A stretch of 64,000 nt of DNA from Pseudomonas bohemica (GCF_002934685.1 NZ_NKHL01000121.1:506461-570460); one strand, 5' to 3'. Shown: positions 54,291 through 63,130, counted from the first letter of the stretch. The notes: a model not told the origin generated them from the letters alone. Program-made: numbers and translations.

Positions 54291-54388
54291 CCTGTGGGAT
54301 TGAGCTTGCTCACGAAAGCGTCAGTACATCCGCTGCATCTTCAGCGGCACGAAATCAGCTTTCGCGAGCAAGCGCACTCCCGCAGGGG
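54291..54388. repeat. REP family A inverted pair
   Basis: CCTGTGGGATTGAGCTTGCT (from 54291) and the inverted arm TTTCGCGAGCAAGCGCACTC (from about 54360). It lies within the EPS operon between rfaH and the next glycosyltransferase gene and may modulate downstream expression. Confidence 0.82.
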
Positions 54389-54423
54389 GTTGCGTCCCGA
54401 CAGGGGAAATCAGAAGCTTCAGA

Positions 54424-54948
54424 TCAAACCCGCGCTTCCATCCGCGTCAAACTGCTGACCGGCAAGGTCACTTTCTGTTCGCGCTGCAACAGGTTGAGCA
54501 GGATAACCGCGCGCTCATCGCCGTCGGCCGCGAGGAAAATCGCTTCGACGTCATTGAAGCCCTCTGCGGTGATGCGCACGGCCTCGCCTTGCTGGAAGGC
54601 CACTTTCGGCGACGGCGCCAGCAGGCGCGTGCGGATCTGCTCGATGAGGACATCCTTCACCGGAATCGGCATCCCGCCGAAGGTCACGATGCGCGCCACG
54701 CCGCGGGTCGAGCGGATCGGGTACCAGTTGTCGTTGGTCTGATCCATGCGAATGAACAGGTAGCCGGGAAACAGCTCCTCTTCGGACGCGCCGCGTGAGC
54801 CGCGTTTTTTCTCGCCATGCTTGACCGGTCGGTAGCATTCGAAATGCTGACGTTGCAAATGTTCCTGAGCCCGGCCTTCCTGGCGGGGTTTGGTCTGAAT
54901 CAGGTACCAGCGTGCTGGGTTGCTGGAAGGGCTATCAGCTTGAGACAT
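54424..54948 (-). CDS. rfaH: transcription antiterminator RfaH
   Basis: A 174-residue NusG paralogue that joins RNA polymerase at ops sites and carries it through long surface-polysaccharide operons. The NGN domain (about 12-115) has RWYLIQTKPRQEGRAQEHLQRQHFECYRPV and ELFPGYLFIRMDQTNDNWYPIRSTRGV. The C-terminal KOW region is diverged (GEAVRITAEGFNDVEAIFLAADGDERAVILLNLL), as in RfaH. It is encoded as the eighth gene of the operon, 6 bp after the WbqC-like gene. An ops-like element lies upstream of the operon's first gene, so RfaH probably acts on the operon that encodes it. Confidence 0.92.
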   Translation of the reverse strand: MSQADSPSSNPARWYLIQTKPRQEGRAQEHLQRQHFECYRPVKHGEKKRGSRGASEEELFPGYLFIRMDQTNDNWYPIRSTRGVARIVTFGGMPIPVKDVLIEQIRTRLLAPSPKVAFQQGEAVRITAEGFNDVEAIFLAADGDERAVILLNLLQREQKVTLPVSSLTRMEARV

Positions 54949-54954
54949 CGTTCT

Positions 54955-55755
54955 TCACTCCACTGCAATCCGGTTCGACGGGTTAGAAACAAGCTCGAGG
55001 TGTGGCGTCGGCCGGGCCGACAGCCCCGGTTCGGCGGGGGGCGGGTTCTTGTCCAATTGGTACTGGGTCAGCAACTGCTGAACCTGTTCGATGCAGTTGA
55101 ACATCAGTACATCGATAATTGACAAGTTGGCGACGAAAGGTTTGCCGAACTGCCTGTATTGCACCGAACCCATCCGGAAAAACCGTACCAGCAAGCGATT
55201 ACGCGCGAAGTGGTCACGGTCATATATCACCGATCCACCCTCAGGCGTGATGAATGTCGTCGCGTCGAAGATGTGAGCGATGCGGATGATGCGTTCCTGC
55301 TTGTCCGCCGGGCTGCCCAGAATCAGATCCGAACTGCGCATGATCGGCGTGACGATGTGTAGATAAGCGCACATTTCCCGGATCGCATGTTCAGCATACA
55401 GCGCAATGTTCTGCTGCGGAAAACGGATCAGGCGCTCGAGCAGCGGCATGACCTGGGCGAAGTAGGGCGCCTGTTCGTAACTCTCGGTAATCAGACGAAT
55501 CAGCCGTTCGGCTTCCTCGCTGAAGTGATCGCACAGTTGGCGTTGATTGATCTGCAACACGAACCGATCCTTCTTCAGCGGGAAGCTGAGCAGTCGGGCG
55601 TCACCGTTGTGCAAAATACGGTTGCGGTTGACCCAGCCAGAGCGCACATATTGCAGATCGTCTCCCAGGACGAAGACGTCTGCAGCGGCGATGAGCTGGA
55701 AGTAACCCAGGTACGGGAAGAGGTAAGGTTGCATCACTGCAATGGTCCTGGCCAT
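54955..55755 (-). CDS. WbqC-like family protein
   Basis: A 266-residue protein of the WbqC family, found in O-antigen and capsule clusters and suspected of transferring an amino acid or acyl group to an amino sugar. MARTIAVMQPYLFPYLGYFQLIAAADVFVLGDDLQYVRSGWVNRNRIL is the family signature. AAAGGAGG before ATG 55755 fixes the start. Its presence beside a DegT aminotransferase gene suggests the amino group made by that enzyme is then modified. The C-terminal 40 residues are proline-rich and probably disordered. Confidence 0.88.
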   Translation of the reverse strand: MARTIAVMQPYLFPYLGYFQLIAAADVFVLGDDLQYVRSGWVNRNRILHNGDARLLSFPLKKDRFVLQINQRQLCDHFSEEAERLIRLITESYEQAPYFAQVMPLLERLIRFPQQNIALYAEHAIREMCAYLHIVTPIMRSSDLILGSPADKQERIIRIAHIFDATTFITPEGGSVIYDRDHFARNRLLVRFFRMGSVQYRQFGKPFVANLSIIDVLMFNCIEQVQQLLTQYQLDKNPPPAEPGLSARPTPHLELVSNPSNRIAVE

Positions 55756-55789
55756 GAACGCCTCCTTTACTGCGACGCTGGGTATCTGC

Positions 55790-58006
55790 TTATTTACGAA
55801 TGGTGGTGTAGTCATACCCGTAGGCGGCGCAGTCGTAGTCGGCGGTCGACGCCTTGCGCAGTACGCCGTTGAAGATGGCACCCTTGATCAGGATGCCGTT
55901 GTGCATCAGGCGACGCTTGCACGCCTCGATTTCCTTGGCGGTGGAAAGGCCGAACCGGGTAACCAGCAGGCAGGTGCCCGATTGGCGACCCACCAGCGTG
56001 GCGTCGGTGACAGCCAGGATCGGCGGGGTGTCGATGATCACCAGATCGTACAGCGGCGATAGTTCGCCGATCATCTTGTTGAAGTTGTCATGCATCAACA
56101 GTTCCGACGGGTTGGGTGCCGCGAAACCACAGGAAATGAAATCCAGGTTACGCACTTCGGTGTGGTTGATCACTTCCATGCTTTTCAGTCGTGCGGCCAG
56201 CGTGTCGGACAGGCCGTGCTTGGGTGTCAGGTTGAACACCTTGTGCAGGTAACCCTTGCGCATGTCGGCGTCGATCAGCAGCACGCGTTTGCCGGTCTGA
56301 GCAATGATCACCGCCAGGTTGCTGGAGACGAACGACTTGCCCACGCCCGGCGTCGGGCTGGAAATCATCAGCACGTTGTTGCGCGCTTCGAGCATGGCGA
56401 AATGCAAGCTGGTACGCAGACTGCGCAACGACTCGATCGCCAGTTCCGTTGGCGCGTTGACACTGAGCAGGCGTGGCTCTTTGCTGCCTGTGCGGCTCTG
56501 GCCCGCCTTGTCCATGCGTTCCTGTTGACGGGAAAATGGCAGCGACGCGTAGACCGGCATCCCCAGGTTTTCGATCACTTCCGGGTTGTCGACGCCGCGA
56601 TAGAATGCCTGGCGCACGAACACCGTCGCCACCGCCAGCAGCAGACCGGCGAGGGCGGCGATCAGCACGATGATTTTTCTCATCGGCTTGACTGGCTCTT
56701 CGACGTTGGCGTCGGCGTTGTCGATGATGCGTACGTTGCCGATGCTGCCCGCACGAAGAATGTCCTGCTCCTGGCTCTTGTCCAGCAACAGGGTGTAGGT
56801 CTGCGAGGTGACTTGCATATCTCGGTTCAGACGCAGCAGTTCCTGTTGCGCGGCCGGCAGGGCTTCGATTTTCTTCAGCAGCGCGGCTTTCTGCGCTTCG
56901 ACCTGACCAATTTGGGTCATCAGAGCGCGATAGGTCGGGTGCTCAGGCGTGTACAGACGCTCAACCTCGACCCGTTTCATTTTCAGGTCAGACAACGTGC
57001 CTTCCAGCTTGACCACCTGGTCCAGCACCGATTTGGTCTCGACGCTCAGGTCGACCGATTTGGCGCCCATCTGGAAATTGTTCAGGGCAATTTCCGACTG
57101 CTCCAACTGCTTGCGTACGGCAGGCAATTGCGAGCGCAGGAACTCCAGGCGCTGGGCGGCTTCGGCCGAACTGCGTTCGACGTTCTGACGCACATACAGA
57201 CGGCTGACTTCGTTGAGGATGCGCTTGGCGAGCGCCGGGTCAGGATCCTGGATCGACAAGTAGACGATGCCCGAATCCTTGCCCGCTTCGATGATTTTCA
57301 GACGGTCCTGATAATCCAGCGCCGAGGTCAGGGTGCGTTGACGGATGACCGTGAACTCGGTGCCAGGACGGCCGTTTAGCGCCGCCACTTGAATCTTCAC
57401 GCCGCTGCCTTCGACCGTCTGACCGACCGGGCCGCTGAGCAGCTTATTGTGGTCTTCGTCATACAGGCTGAAGGTGTCAGGCTTGTCGACGACCATGGTC
57501 AGCTTGTCGCCCAGCAACGCGTCAGGCACTTCCAGCTGGAAGATGTCGATTTTTTCGCCACCCCAGGCATAGCTGTCCAGGCCGAACAACGGCGAAGCCA
57601 GCTCGCCTTCGTGATCGGGCTTGAAGTGACGGGCCATGTAGCCGCCGATGCCGGGTACGTATTTCGGCTTCTGAATGATGTTGAGCTTGAGGTCTTCGAC
57701 GACCTTGCCCAGCACTGCGCGGGACTTGATCAGCTCGATCTCGGTGGTCGCCTGGGAAACCGATAGCGGTTTGGCGTTGACCTCGGTGCGACCTTCGATG
57801 CCGATTTTCTTCGGCTCGATCTGGATCATCGCGTTGGCCTGAAAGATCGGCGTGGCAAGGATGGCGTAGGTGAGTCCAATCAGGACGCAGACACCGACAA
57901 TCGATGCAATCATTCCTTTGTGATCGAAAAGTGTGCGCAAGATAGTCGCCAAATCGATCCGGGAGTCCTGGACCTCGTCCAGGGAAGTACGGTTCATAGC
58001 GGTCAT
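55790..58006 (-). CDS. wzc: polysaccharide co-polymerase / tyrosine autokinase, Wzc family
   Basis: A 738-residue inner-membrane protein that controls chain length and export. Two transmembrane helices (about 32-52 and 447-467) flank a periplasmic Wzz domain with coiled coil (about 275-420). The cytoplasmic BY-kinase has Walker A SPTPGVGKS, Walker A' VLLIDADMRKG and Walker B LVIIDTPP, and ends in a tyrosine cluster (YDCAAYGYDYTTIRK) that is autophosphorylated and reversed by Wzb. The ATG follows the wzb stop codon directly, so the pair is coupled. It would contact the Wza channel. Confidence 0.94.
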   Translation of the reverse strand: MTAMNRTSLDEVQDSRIDLATILRTLFDHKGMIASIVGVCVLIGLTYAILATPIFQANAMIQIEPKKIGIEGRTEVNAKPLSVSQATTEIELIKSRAVLGKVVEDLKLNIIQKPKYVPGIGGYMARHFKPDHEGELASPLFGLDSYAWGGEKIDIFQLEVPDALLGDKLTMVVDKPDTFSLYDEDHNKLLSGPVGQTVEGSGVKIQVAALNGRPGTEFTVIRQRTLTSALDYQDRLKIIEAGKDSGIVYLSIQDPDPALAKRILNEVSRLYVRQNVERSSAEAAQRLEFLRSQLPAVRKQLEQSEIALNNFQMGAKSVDLSVETKSVLDQVVKLEGTLSDLKMKRVEVERLYTPEHPTYRALMTQIGQVEAQKAALLKKIEALPAAQQELLRLNRDMQVTSQTYTLLLDKSQEQDILRAGSIGNVRIIDNADANVEEPVKPMRKIIVLIAALAGLLLAVATVFVRQAFYRGVDNPEVIENLGMPVYASLPFSRQQERMDKAGQSRTGSKEPRLLSVNAPTELAIESLRSLRTSLHFAMLEARNNVLMISSPTPGVGKSFVSSNLAVIIAQTGKRVLLIDADMRKGYLHKVFNLTPKHGLSDTLAARLKSMEVINHTEVRNLDFISCGFAAPNPSELLMHDNFNKMIGELSPLYDLVIIDTPPILAVTDATLVGRQSGTCLLVTRFGLSTAKEIEACKRRLMHNGILIKGAIFNGVLRKASTADYDCAAYGYDYTTIRK

Positions 58007-58459
58007 TTATCTTGGATCTCCTGACTGAAGATAAGGAAGCCAGTCGTCGACGCAACGCGAAAGCTGCTCGTAGGTCTGTTCAAAGGCTAGTTTCGGGCGC
58101 CGGTAGGGGTCGGCTATTTCCAGTGCTTGTTGCCATTTGCCGATCAGAAACGTCTTGCCGCGTACCTCGGGGGCCAGCTTGAGTACGCTTTGCGTCTGAC
58201 AGTGCTCCATCAGCAGGATCAAATCCGCGTCGTAGAGCATCTGTCGGTCGATCTGCCGACTTCGATGCTTGTGTGCGTCGACGCCGTTGACTTGCAACAC
58301 GGCCCGGGCCAGTGGGTCCATGGTTGAACTGAGCATGGCGTGAGTGCCGGCCGACGAAATCGCGATGCCCGTGTCGTGCACGCGTTGTCGGAACATGGCT
58401 TCGGCCATGGGGCTGCGACAGATATTGCCGACGCAGACCACCAGAACGTTACTGAACAT
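58007..58459 (-). CDS. wzb: low-molecular-weight protein-tyrosine phosphatase, Wzb family
   Basis: A 150-residue cytoplasmic phosphatase that dephosphorylates the Wzc tyrosine cluster. The active-site loop is CVGNICRS (Cys9, Arg15) and the general acid is Asp in IADPYRRP (about 116-121). Length is normal for the family. It is overlapped by 11 bp with the preceding GT2 gene and abuts wzc, which makes Wzb-Wzc stoichiometry likely to be tightly linked. Confidence 0.95.
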   Translation of the reverse strand: MFSNVLVVCVGNICRSPMAEAMFRQRVHDTGIAISSAGTHAMLSSTMDPLARAVLQVNGVDAHKHRSRQIDRQMLYDADLILLMEHCQTQSVLKLAPEVRGKTFLIGKWQQALEIADPYRRPKLAFEQTYEQLSRCVDDWLPYLQSGDPR

Positions 58460-59378
58460 GACCTTTGCTGAAGGTCGTCATCAGTCTCTTGCCGATGTTC
58501 AAGCTGAAGTTGCGCCCGACCTGCATCAGGGTCTGAGCCTTGCGCTGGGGGGAGATGGCCGAGAGCGAGTAGCCGACCAGTTCCATCAGGAAGTACTCGT
58601 ACAGCTCGTCGTTGCCCAGGCGGTTGTAATAGTTGGCCAAAGCGCCCGAGGTCTGCAGCGCCATGTGCAACTTGCGTTTGTTGGAGCGCATGGAGAACAC
58701 ACCGCCCGGATGCAGGCGATAGGCAGCGGGCTTGATCTCGGCCATGAACTTGCCTTTACCGTAAGCCCCGAGCAGCGACCACCAGACCAGATCGTTGAGC
58801 GGCGCAGCAGCCAGTTCCTTTGGCAGCGAATCGAACACGTTGCGAAACACCGTCGTTAGCGTCGAGATCGGCCGCGCCTTCTGCAATTCCAGCGCCGTGG
58901 CATCGCCGCGCAGCTTGCCTTGCAGCTGCACGGGATACTCGCCGTTGGTATCGAAGGGGATGGCGTCGTGGTAGGTCAGCACGTAATCGGGATGGCTTTC
59001 GAGGAAGTCCACCTGGATCTGCAGTTTGTGCGGATCAGTCCAATAATCGTCACCTTCGCAGAACGCGATGTAGCGCCCCCGTGCTTCGCCGAACAGTCGC
59101 GGCACTGACGGATTGCCTTGCGAGTACTGGTTGGTCTCGTGATAGAAGGGCCGGATCAGTGTCGGGTAGCGCTTGACGTAATCGGCGATGACGCGGGCCG
59201 TGCCATCCGTGGAGGCGTCGTCGTTGACCAGGATTTCGAAGTCGAACGTCGTTTGCTGCATCAGAAAACCTTCCAGCGTCTGAGCGACGTAGGCTTCCTG
59301 GTTGTAGGCTGGGCAGACGATGCTGACCAGGGGTGCGGCGGACGGCGAGGTGCTCGTCTTTTTGCTAATAGCATCCAT
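58449..59378 (-). CDS. glycosyltransferase family 2
   Basis: A 309-residue GT-A enzyme: VSIVCPAYNQEAYVAQTLEGFL, NDDASTDGT and AFCEGDDYWTDPHKLQ (metal-binding acidic motif, about 105-120) are canonical. It would add a sugar to the growing repeat on the cytoplasmic face. The C-terminal LHPGGVFSMRSNKRKLHM region is typical of O-antigen glycosyltransferases. It overlaps wzb by 11 bp and follows wzx by 30 bp. Confidence 0.93.
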   Translation of the reverse strand: MDAISKKTSTSPSAAPLVSIVCPAYNQEAYVAQTLEGFLMQQTTFDFEILVNDDASTDGTARVIADYVKRYPTLIRPFYHETNQYSQGNPSVPRLFGEARGRYIAFCEGDDYWTDPHKLQIQVDFLESHPDYVLTYHDAIPFDTNGEYPVQLQGKLRGDATALELQKARPISTLTTVFRNVFDSLPKELAAAPLNDLVWWSLLGAYGKGKFMAEIKPAAYRLHPGGVFSMRSNKRKLHMALQTSGALANYYNRLGNDELYEYFLMELVGYSLSAISPQRKAQTLMQVGRNFSLNIGKRLMTTFSKGHVQ

Positions 59379-59408
59379 GGCTGTGCTCTCGGGATGAAAG
59401 TCTCTGTG

Positions 59409-60923
59409 CTAGAGACTGGGTTTGCTGAACAAGACGGAAATTTTCGTCACCAGTGGCTTGTAGCTCGCTGCTACCACCATCAGCGTGATCAGGCCGCTGA
59501 CGGCCAGACCCTTGAACGTATTGAAACGGTCGCCATCGGCGATCATGCGCAACACCGGCTCGCTGATCGCCAGGCCTACGCCGGTCATCACGCAGATGCG
59601 GATGATGTCGCGCAGCCAGATGCCGTGAATCCCCGGTGCCAGTCGCTGATGCACGATGGTCGGCCAGATGGCGAACGACACCACGCGCAGGACGAACCAG
59701 GCGATCGCGGCGCCCATGGCCCCGTAGTAATGAATCGCCAGAAACATCGCCGGCACCGTGATCAGCGCCGATACGACGCTGTACCAGACATGCAGACGCA
59801 TCTGCCCGTAGGCGTATTGCAGATAGAACTGAAACGCGCTGACGGCCATGATCGCGCTGCCCAGCGAGTACCACGGCAGGATCGAGCGACTCCATTGCGC
59901 GGCCGGTTCATCGCCGGACCAGGCGTAGACCATCTCGTGGGCGTGCAGCGCAATCAGCGCCGCCAGCGGAAACAGAAACGTGCAGACAAAACGGTTGGCC
60001 GCCAGAAACAGCTTGTGCATGTCATCGCGACGCCCTTCGGCCATCAGCACGGTCAGGCGCGGCAACAGCGTCTGCGCCAATGGGTTGCTCAACATCATGA
60101 TCCCGGTGGTGATCAGCGCCACCAACGAGAAGTAACCGTACTCGTTGAGCGGCAGCAACTCGGACAACAGCACCTTGTCGATCTGGGTCAGCACGATCCA
60201 CAGCACCGCCGTGCCGGACATGCTGGCCGCGAACGGGATGATCGGCTTGACCAGTTGCCAGTCAAAGCCGGTCAGCCACGACGGCGTCGGCATCTGCTGG
60301 TAGGCGCGAGCGGCGAAGATCAGCGTTTCGATCACGCCCACCAGCACCTGAAATTCGAAGAAGAGCACCGGGTCGCTGGATATCGTGCTCACCAGGAACA
60401 ACCCGCCGAAATAACGCAGGGTGGCGATGATGACGTTGGCGATGTTCAGCCAGGCGTGTTGTTCAAGGCCCTGAATACCGCTTTTATAGAGCGTCGAATA
60501 CAACCGCAGCGCGATGACGATGCCCATTAGGCTGATGCACTCGACCAGGGTCTGGGTCGACAATTCTTTAGGATTGAGCCAGCGCACGGCAATCCAGTCG
60601 CTGCCGACCATCATTGCCAGGCAGCACAGGCCCGCCAGCGGCACGAAGATCAGTTCGAACGAGCGCAGCAGACGACCTGAGTGGTAGTCCTGCACCTCGG
60701 CGCCTTGCTGGTGTGCGACTGCGCGAACCAGGCTCGGCGACAGACCTGCGTCCAACAGCTGCAGCCAGGCCTGCAACACCGAAAAGAACCCGATCAGCCC
60801 ATACGCCTCGGCACCCATGTGGCCCAGGTAGAACGGCATGATCAGGATTCCCACCAGCAGGGTGTAGGCCTGTCCTGCATAGCTCAACGCAGTGTTGCGT
60901 ATGACTGAGCGTTTGGTTTGCAT
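59409..60923 (-). CDS. wzx: polysaccharide repeat-unit flippase, Wzx family
   Basis: A 504-residue polytopic protein of the MOP/PST superfamily with about 12-14 helices. It begins RNTALSYAGQAYTLLVGILIMPFYLGHMGAEAYGLIGFFSVLQAWLQLLDAGLSPSLVRAVA, the conserved family N-terminus. It would turn the undecaprenyl-linked repeat to the periplasmic face. Its presence marks the locus as Wzx-dependent rather than ABC- or synthase-dependent, although a Wzy polymerase is not seen nearby. Confidence 0.92.
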   Translation of the reverse strand: MQTKRSVIRNTALSYAGQAYTLLVGILIMPFYLGHMGAEAYGLIGFFSVLQAWLQLLDAGLSPSLVRAVAHQQGAEVQDYHSGRLLRSFELIFVPLAGLCCLAMMVGSDWIAVRWLNPKELSTQTLVECISLMGIVIALRLYSTLYKSGIQGLEQHAWLNIANVIIATLRYFGGLFLVSTISSDPVLFFEFQVLVGVIETLIFAARAYQQMPTPSWLTGFDWQLVKPIIPFAASMSGTAVLWIVLTQIDKVLLSELLPLNEYGYFSLVALITTGIMMLSNPLAQTLLPRLTVLMAEGRRDDMHKLFLAANRFVCTFLFPLAALIALHAHEMVYAWSGDEPAAQWSRSILPWYSLGSAIMAVSAFQFYLQYAYGQMRLHVWYSVVSALITVPAMFLAIHYYGAMGAAIAWFVLRVVSFAIWPTIVHQRLAPGIHGIWLRDIIRICVMTGVGLAISEPVLRMIADGDRFNTFKGLAVSGLITLMVVAASYKPLVTKISVLFSKPSL

Positions 60924-60970
60924 GGTGTGTCCTTTCTAGCCGAGCGTGAGCGTATTGCCGATACCAGGTT

Positions 60971-62092
60971 TCAGATGGCGCTTGCCATGTTCGGTACCTG
61001 ATACGGCGCATGGCCCGGACTGCATTCGGCGATCACGGTGGCGATTACTCGTTCCTGATCCTCGAGCTTCAAGCCCGGATAGATCGGCAGGCAGAGCACG
61101 CGTTCGCTCAAGGAGCGCGAAGCGGTTTGCGCCGCCTGCGGTTGCAGGTATTCGAGGGTGTCCAGCGACGGATAGAAATACCGGCGCGGGTTGATGCCGT
61201 TGGTGTTCAAGGCGCTGCGCAGGCGCAACAGTTGTTGTTCGTCGCTCACGGCAATGGGGTAATAGCTGTGGTTGAGCTGGCTGTCGTCTTCGGCTTTTTG
61301 CAGATCGACGTAATCCCCCAGGCGCGTGGTGTAGCGGTGGGCAATTTCAGCGCGTTCCTGAAGAATGTTCTCGATGTCGTCGAGAATGCACAGGCCCATC
61401 GCGGCAGAAAATTCGTTGAGCTTGGCGTTGATGCCGATGCCGTCGATCTTGTCGACATCGACGATGCCGAAGTTGCACAGCAGGTGAACCCGGCGCGCCA
61501 ATTCGTCGTCGTTGGTGATGATCGCGCCGCCTTCAATGGTGTGGAACAGCTTGGTGGCGTGGAAGCTCAGGGTGCTGATGTCGCCCCAGTTGAGCACCGA
61601 CTTGCCAGCGTGACGCACGGCGAAGGCATGGGCGCCGTCGTAGACCACTTTCAGGTTGCGCCGACGGGCGATCTCTTCGATGCGCTCGACCGCACACGGG
61701 TTGCCGAACACGTGGGTGCCGACGATGGCAGTGGTGTCGGAAACGATGCGGCTTTCGATGTGCTCAGGGGAGATGTTCCAGGTCTGCGCATCGATATCGG
61801 CGAAGATCGGGCGAATGCCTTCCCACTGCAGTGAGCTGCTGGTGGCCACGAAGCTGAACGGCGTGGTCACTGCGCTGCCGCTCAGACCCAGGGCGCGATA
61901 CGCGACCTGCAGGGCGAGGGTGCCGTTGTTGGTGAGGATGACGTGCTTGACGCCCAGATAGTCCTTCAGGCGCTGCTCCAGTTGACACACCAGTGGACCG
62001 TGGTTGGTCAGCCAGCCACGCGCATAGATGCCTTCGACGTAAGTCTTGAACTTGTCGATATCGCCCAGGTAGGTCTTTGTTACATTGATCAT
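60971..62092 (-). CDS. DegT/DnrJ/EryC1/StrS family sugar aminotransferase
   Basis: A 373-residue PLP enzyme that would convert a nucleotide-linked 3- or 4-ketosugar to an aminosugar. PLP contacts: NNGTLALQVAYRAL (about 55-68), VVYDGAHAFAVR (Asp152) and the Schiff-base lysine in LSFHATKLFHTIEGG (Lys181). The GGAG 7 nt before ATG 62092 selects that start over ATG 62104. As the second gene of the operon, beside a WbqC-like gene, it implies an amino sugar such as a 4-amino-4,6-dideoxyhexose in the EPS; dTDP-sugar precursor genes are not in the window. Confidence 0.92.
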   Translation of the reverse strand: MINVTKTYLGDIDKFKTYVEGIYARGWLTNHGPLVCQLEQRLKDYLGVKHVILTNNGTLALQVAYRALGLSGSAVTTPFSFVATSSSLQWEGIRPIFADIDAQTWNISPEHIESRIVSDTTAIVGTHVFGNPCAVERIEEIARRRNLKVVYDGAHAFAVRHAGKSVLNWGDISTLSFHATKLFHTIEGGAIITNDDELARRVHLLCNFGIVDVDKIDGIGINAKLNEFSAAMGLCILDDIENILQERAEIAHRYTTRLGDYVDLQKAEDDSQLNHSYYPIAVSDEQQLLRLRSALNTNGINPRRYFYPSLDTLEYLQPQAAQTASRSLSERVLCLPIYPGLKLEDQERVIATVIAECSPGHAPYQVPNMASAI

Positions 62093-62176
62093 CGAAGTCT
62101 CCATTTCTGACGCAAATCTTTAGGGCTTTTCAGGCAGTCATGCTTTGCAGACGGGGAACGCTGCGTGCGAACCGGT

Positions 62177-62962
62177 TCAGCTCTGGGTGGAAGCGGGGGG
62201 CTGGTTACCGGCCCTGTTACTCATTCGTCGCGCTCGGCTCTGGTTGATCCTGAGGATCAGCCGAGTCGCCAGACTTCCTGTATGAGGGTCACCGAAATGG
62301 AGCAGCGCGGTGGCGCGCTTGACGTTGGGGCCGCACGGCTGATTGGCGTGCAGCGTGCGATAGCCCCAGAAGAAGTAAACGTTGCCCGGCTCCAGGCGCA
62401 GGACGTAAGGCTTGAGCCAGTTGCGCTGCATGCCTTTGATGATCCAGCCGCGGGTGATCTTGTTCTGCAGCAAGGCTTTCTCGATCACGTTGAACAGCAC
62501 CCACGAGCGCACCCGGCGAATGTTGGGAAACAGCATCAGATCGCCGCGTTCTTCACCTTCGGTCGGGATGAACACGGGGATCAGCGCGGTGACCAGGCTG
62601 GCGTCATAGTGGAAGGCGTTGGATTCACGTTTGCCTTGGTTGCCTTGTACGCAGCGCAGCACCGGGAAGATCCGGTCGCTGCGCGCGTCATGCTGTGCGG
62701 CATGTCGGTAGAGGCGCCCAAGCAGCGATTTGAAGCGTGGATCTGTCCAGTAGCTGGCCAGCAGGCTTTCGCCCAGCGCTGCTTCACCGTGATAAGCGAA
62801 GTATTCACCCTGATGCTTGCTGGCTTGCTCGTCCGTCCAGGCGCGCAGTTGCTGAAGATCCTCTTCAGTGACCGCGCCGCTCAGCTTCGCAAAGCCGTTG
62901 GTATCGATTTCATCAGCCAGGCGCTTGGCCAGCTGCTCATCCATGTCGAAAGATAAAGGCAT
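62177..62962 (-). CDS. phytanoyl-CoA-dioxygenase-like 2-oxoglutarate/Fe(II) enzyme
   Basis: A 261-residue protein with the double-stranded beta-helix of 2OG/Fe(II) dioxygenases. The iron facial triad is likely His118 and Asp120 (NAFHYDAS) with His205 (RTLHANQP), and an Arg in KRATALLHFGDP could hold 2-oxoglutarate. ATG 62962 lies 9 nt past GAGAGGA; the alternative TTG 62980 overlaps that site. First gene of the EPS operon. By position it may hydroxylate a sugar, lipid carrier or other precursor, but no such role is proven for this group. Confidence 0.8.
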   Translation of the reverse strand: MPLSFDMDEQLAKRLADEIDTNGFAKLSGAVTEEDLQQLRAWTDEQASKHQGEYFAYHGEAALGESLLASYWTDPRFKSLLGRLYRHAAQHDARSDRIFPVLRCVQGNQGKRESNAFHYDASLVTALIPVFIPTEGEERGDLMLFPNIRRVRSWVLFNVIEKALLQNKITRGWIIKGMQRNWLKPYVLRLEPGNVYFFWGYRTLHANQPCGPNVKRATALLHFGDPHTGSLATRLILRINQSRARRMSNRAGNQPPASTQS

Positions 62963-63109
62963 TGCCTCGCGTCCTCTCAAGAGGGTGAAGGGGACACAGC
63001 AGGTGGCGATCAGGATTCAGGCACGCTACCGCCCGAATCTGCTGATCCTGCTGTTCTTTTCGCTGTTCTATTCACGCTGCGTGTCTTTCAAAACCGGGCT
63101 GAAGTAAAT

Positions 63110-63130
63110 CGTTGGGCAAAGCTACCGCCC
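63110..63130 (-). promoter_or_regulatory. ops / JUMPstart-like element for RfaH
   Basis: Read on the minus strand, GGGCGGTAGCTTTGCCCAAC contains the ops core GGCGGTAGC followed by T at the expected distance. GTGCTCGGTAG just upstream resembles the 5' part of JUMPstart. It lies about 150 nt before the first EPS gene, leaving a leader of typical length, and rfaH itself is encoded in the operon. Confidence 0.8.

Noticed and set aside
56090..57379. 429-codon plus-strand frame
   Set aside because: Antisense to wzc; no domain.
59118..60530. 470-codon plus-strand frame
   Set aside because: Antisense to the wzx flippase and GT2 genes; low-complexity His/Gln/Arg content.
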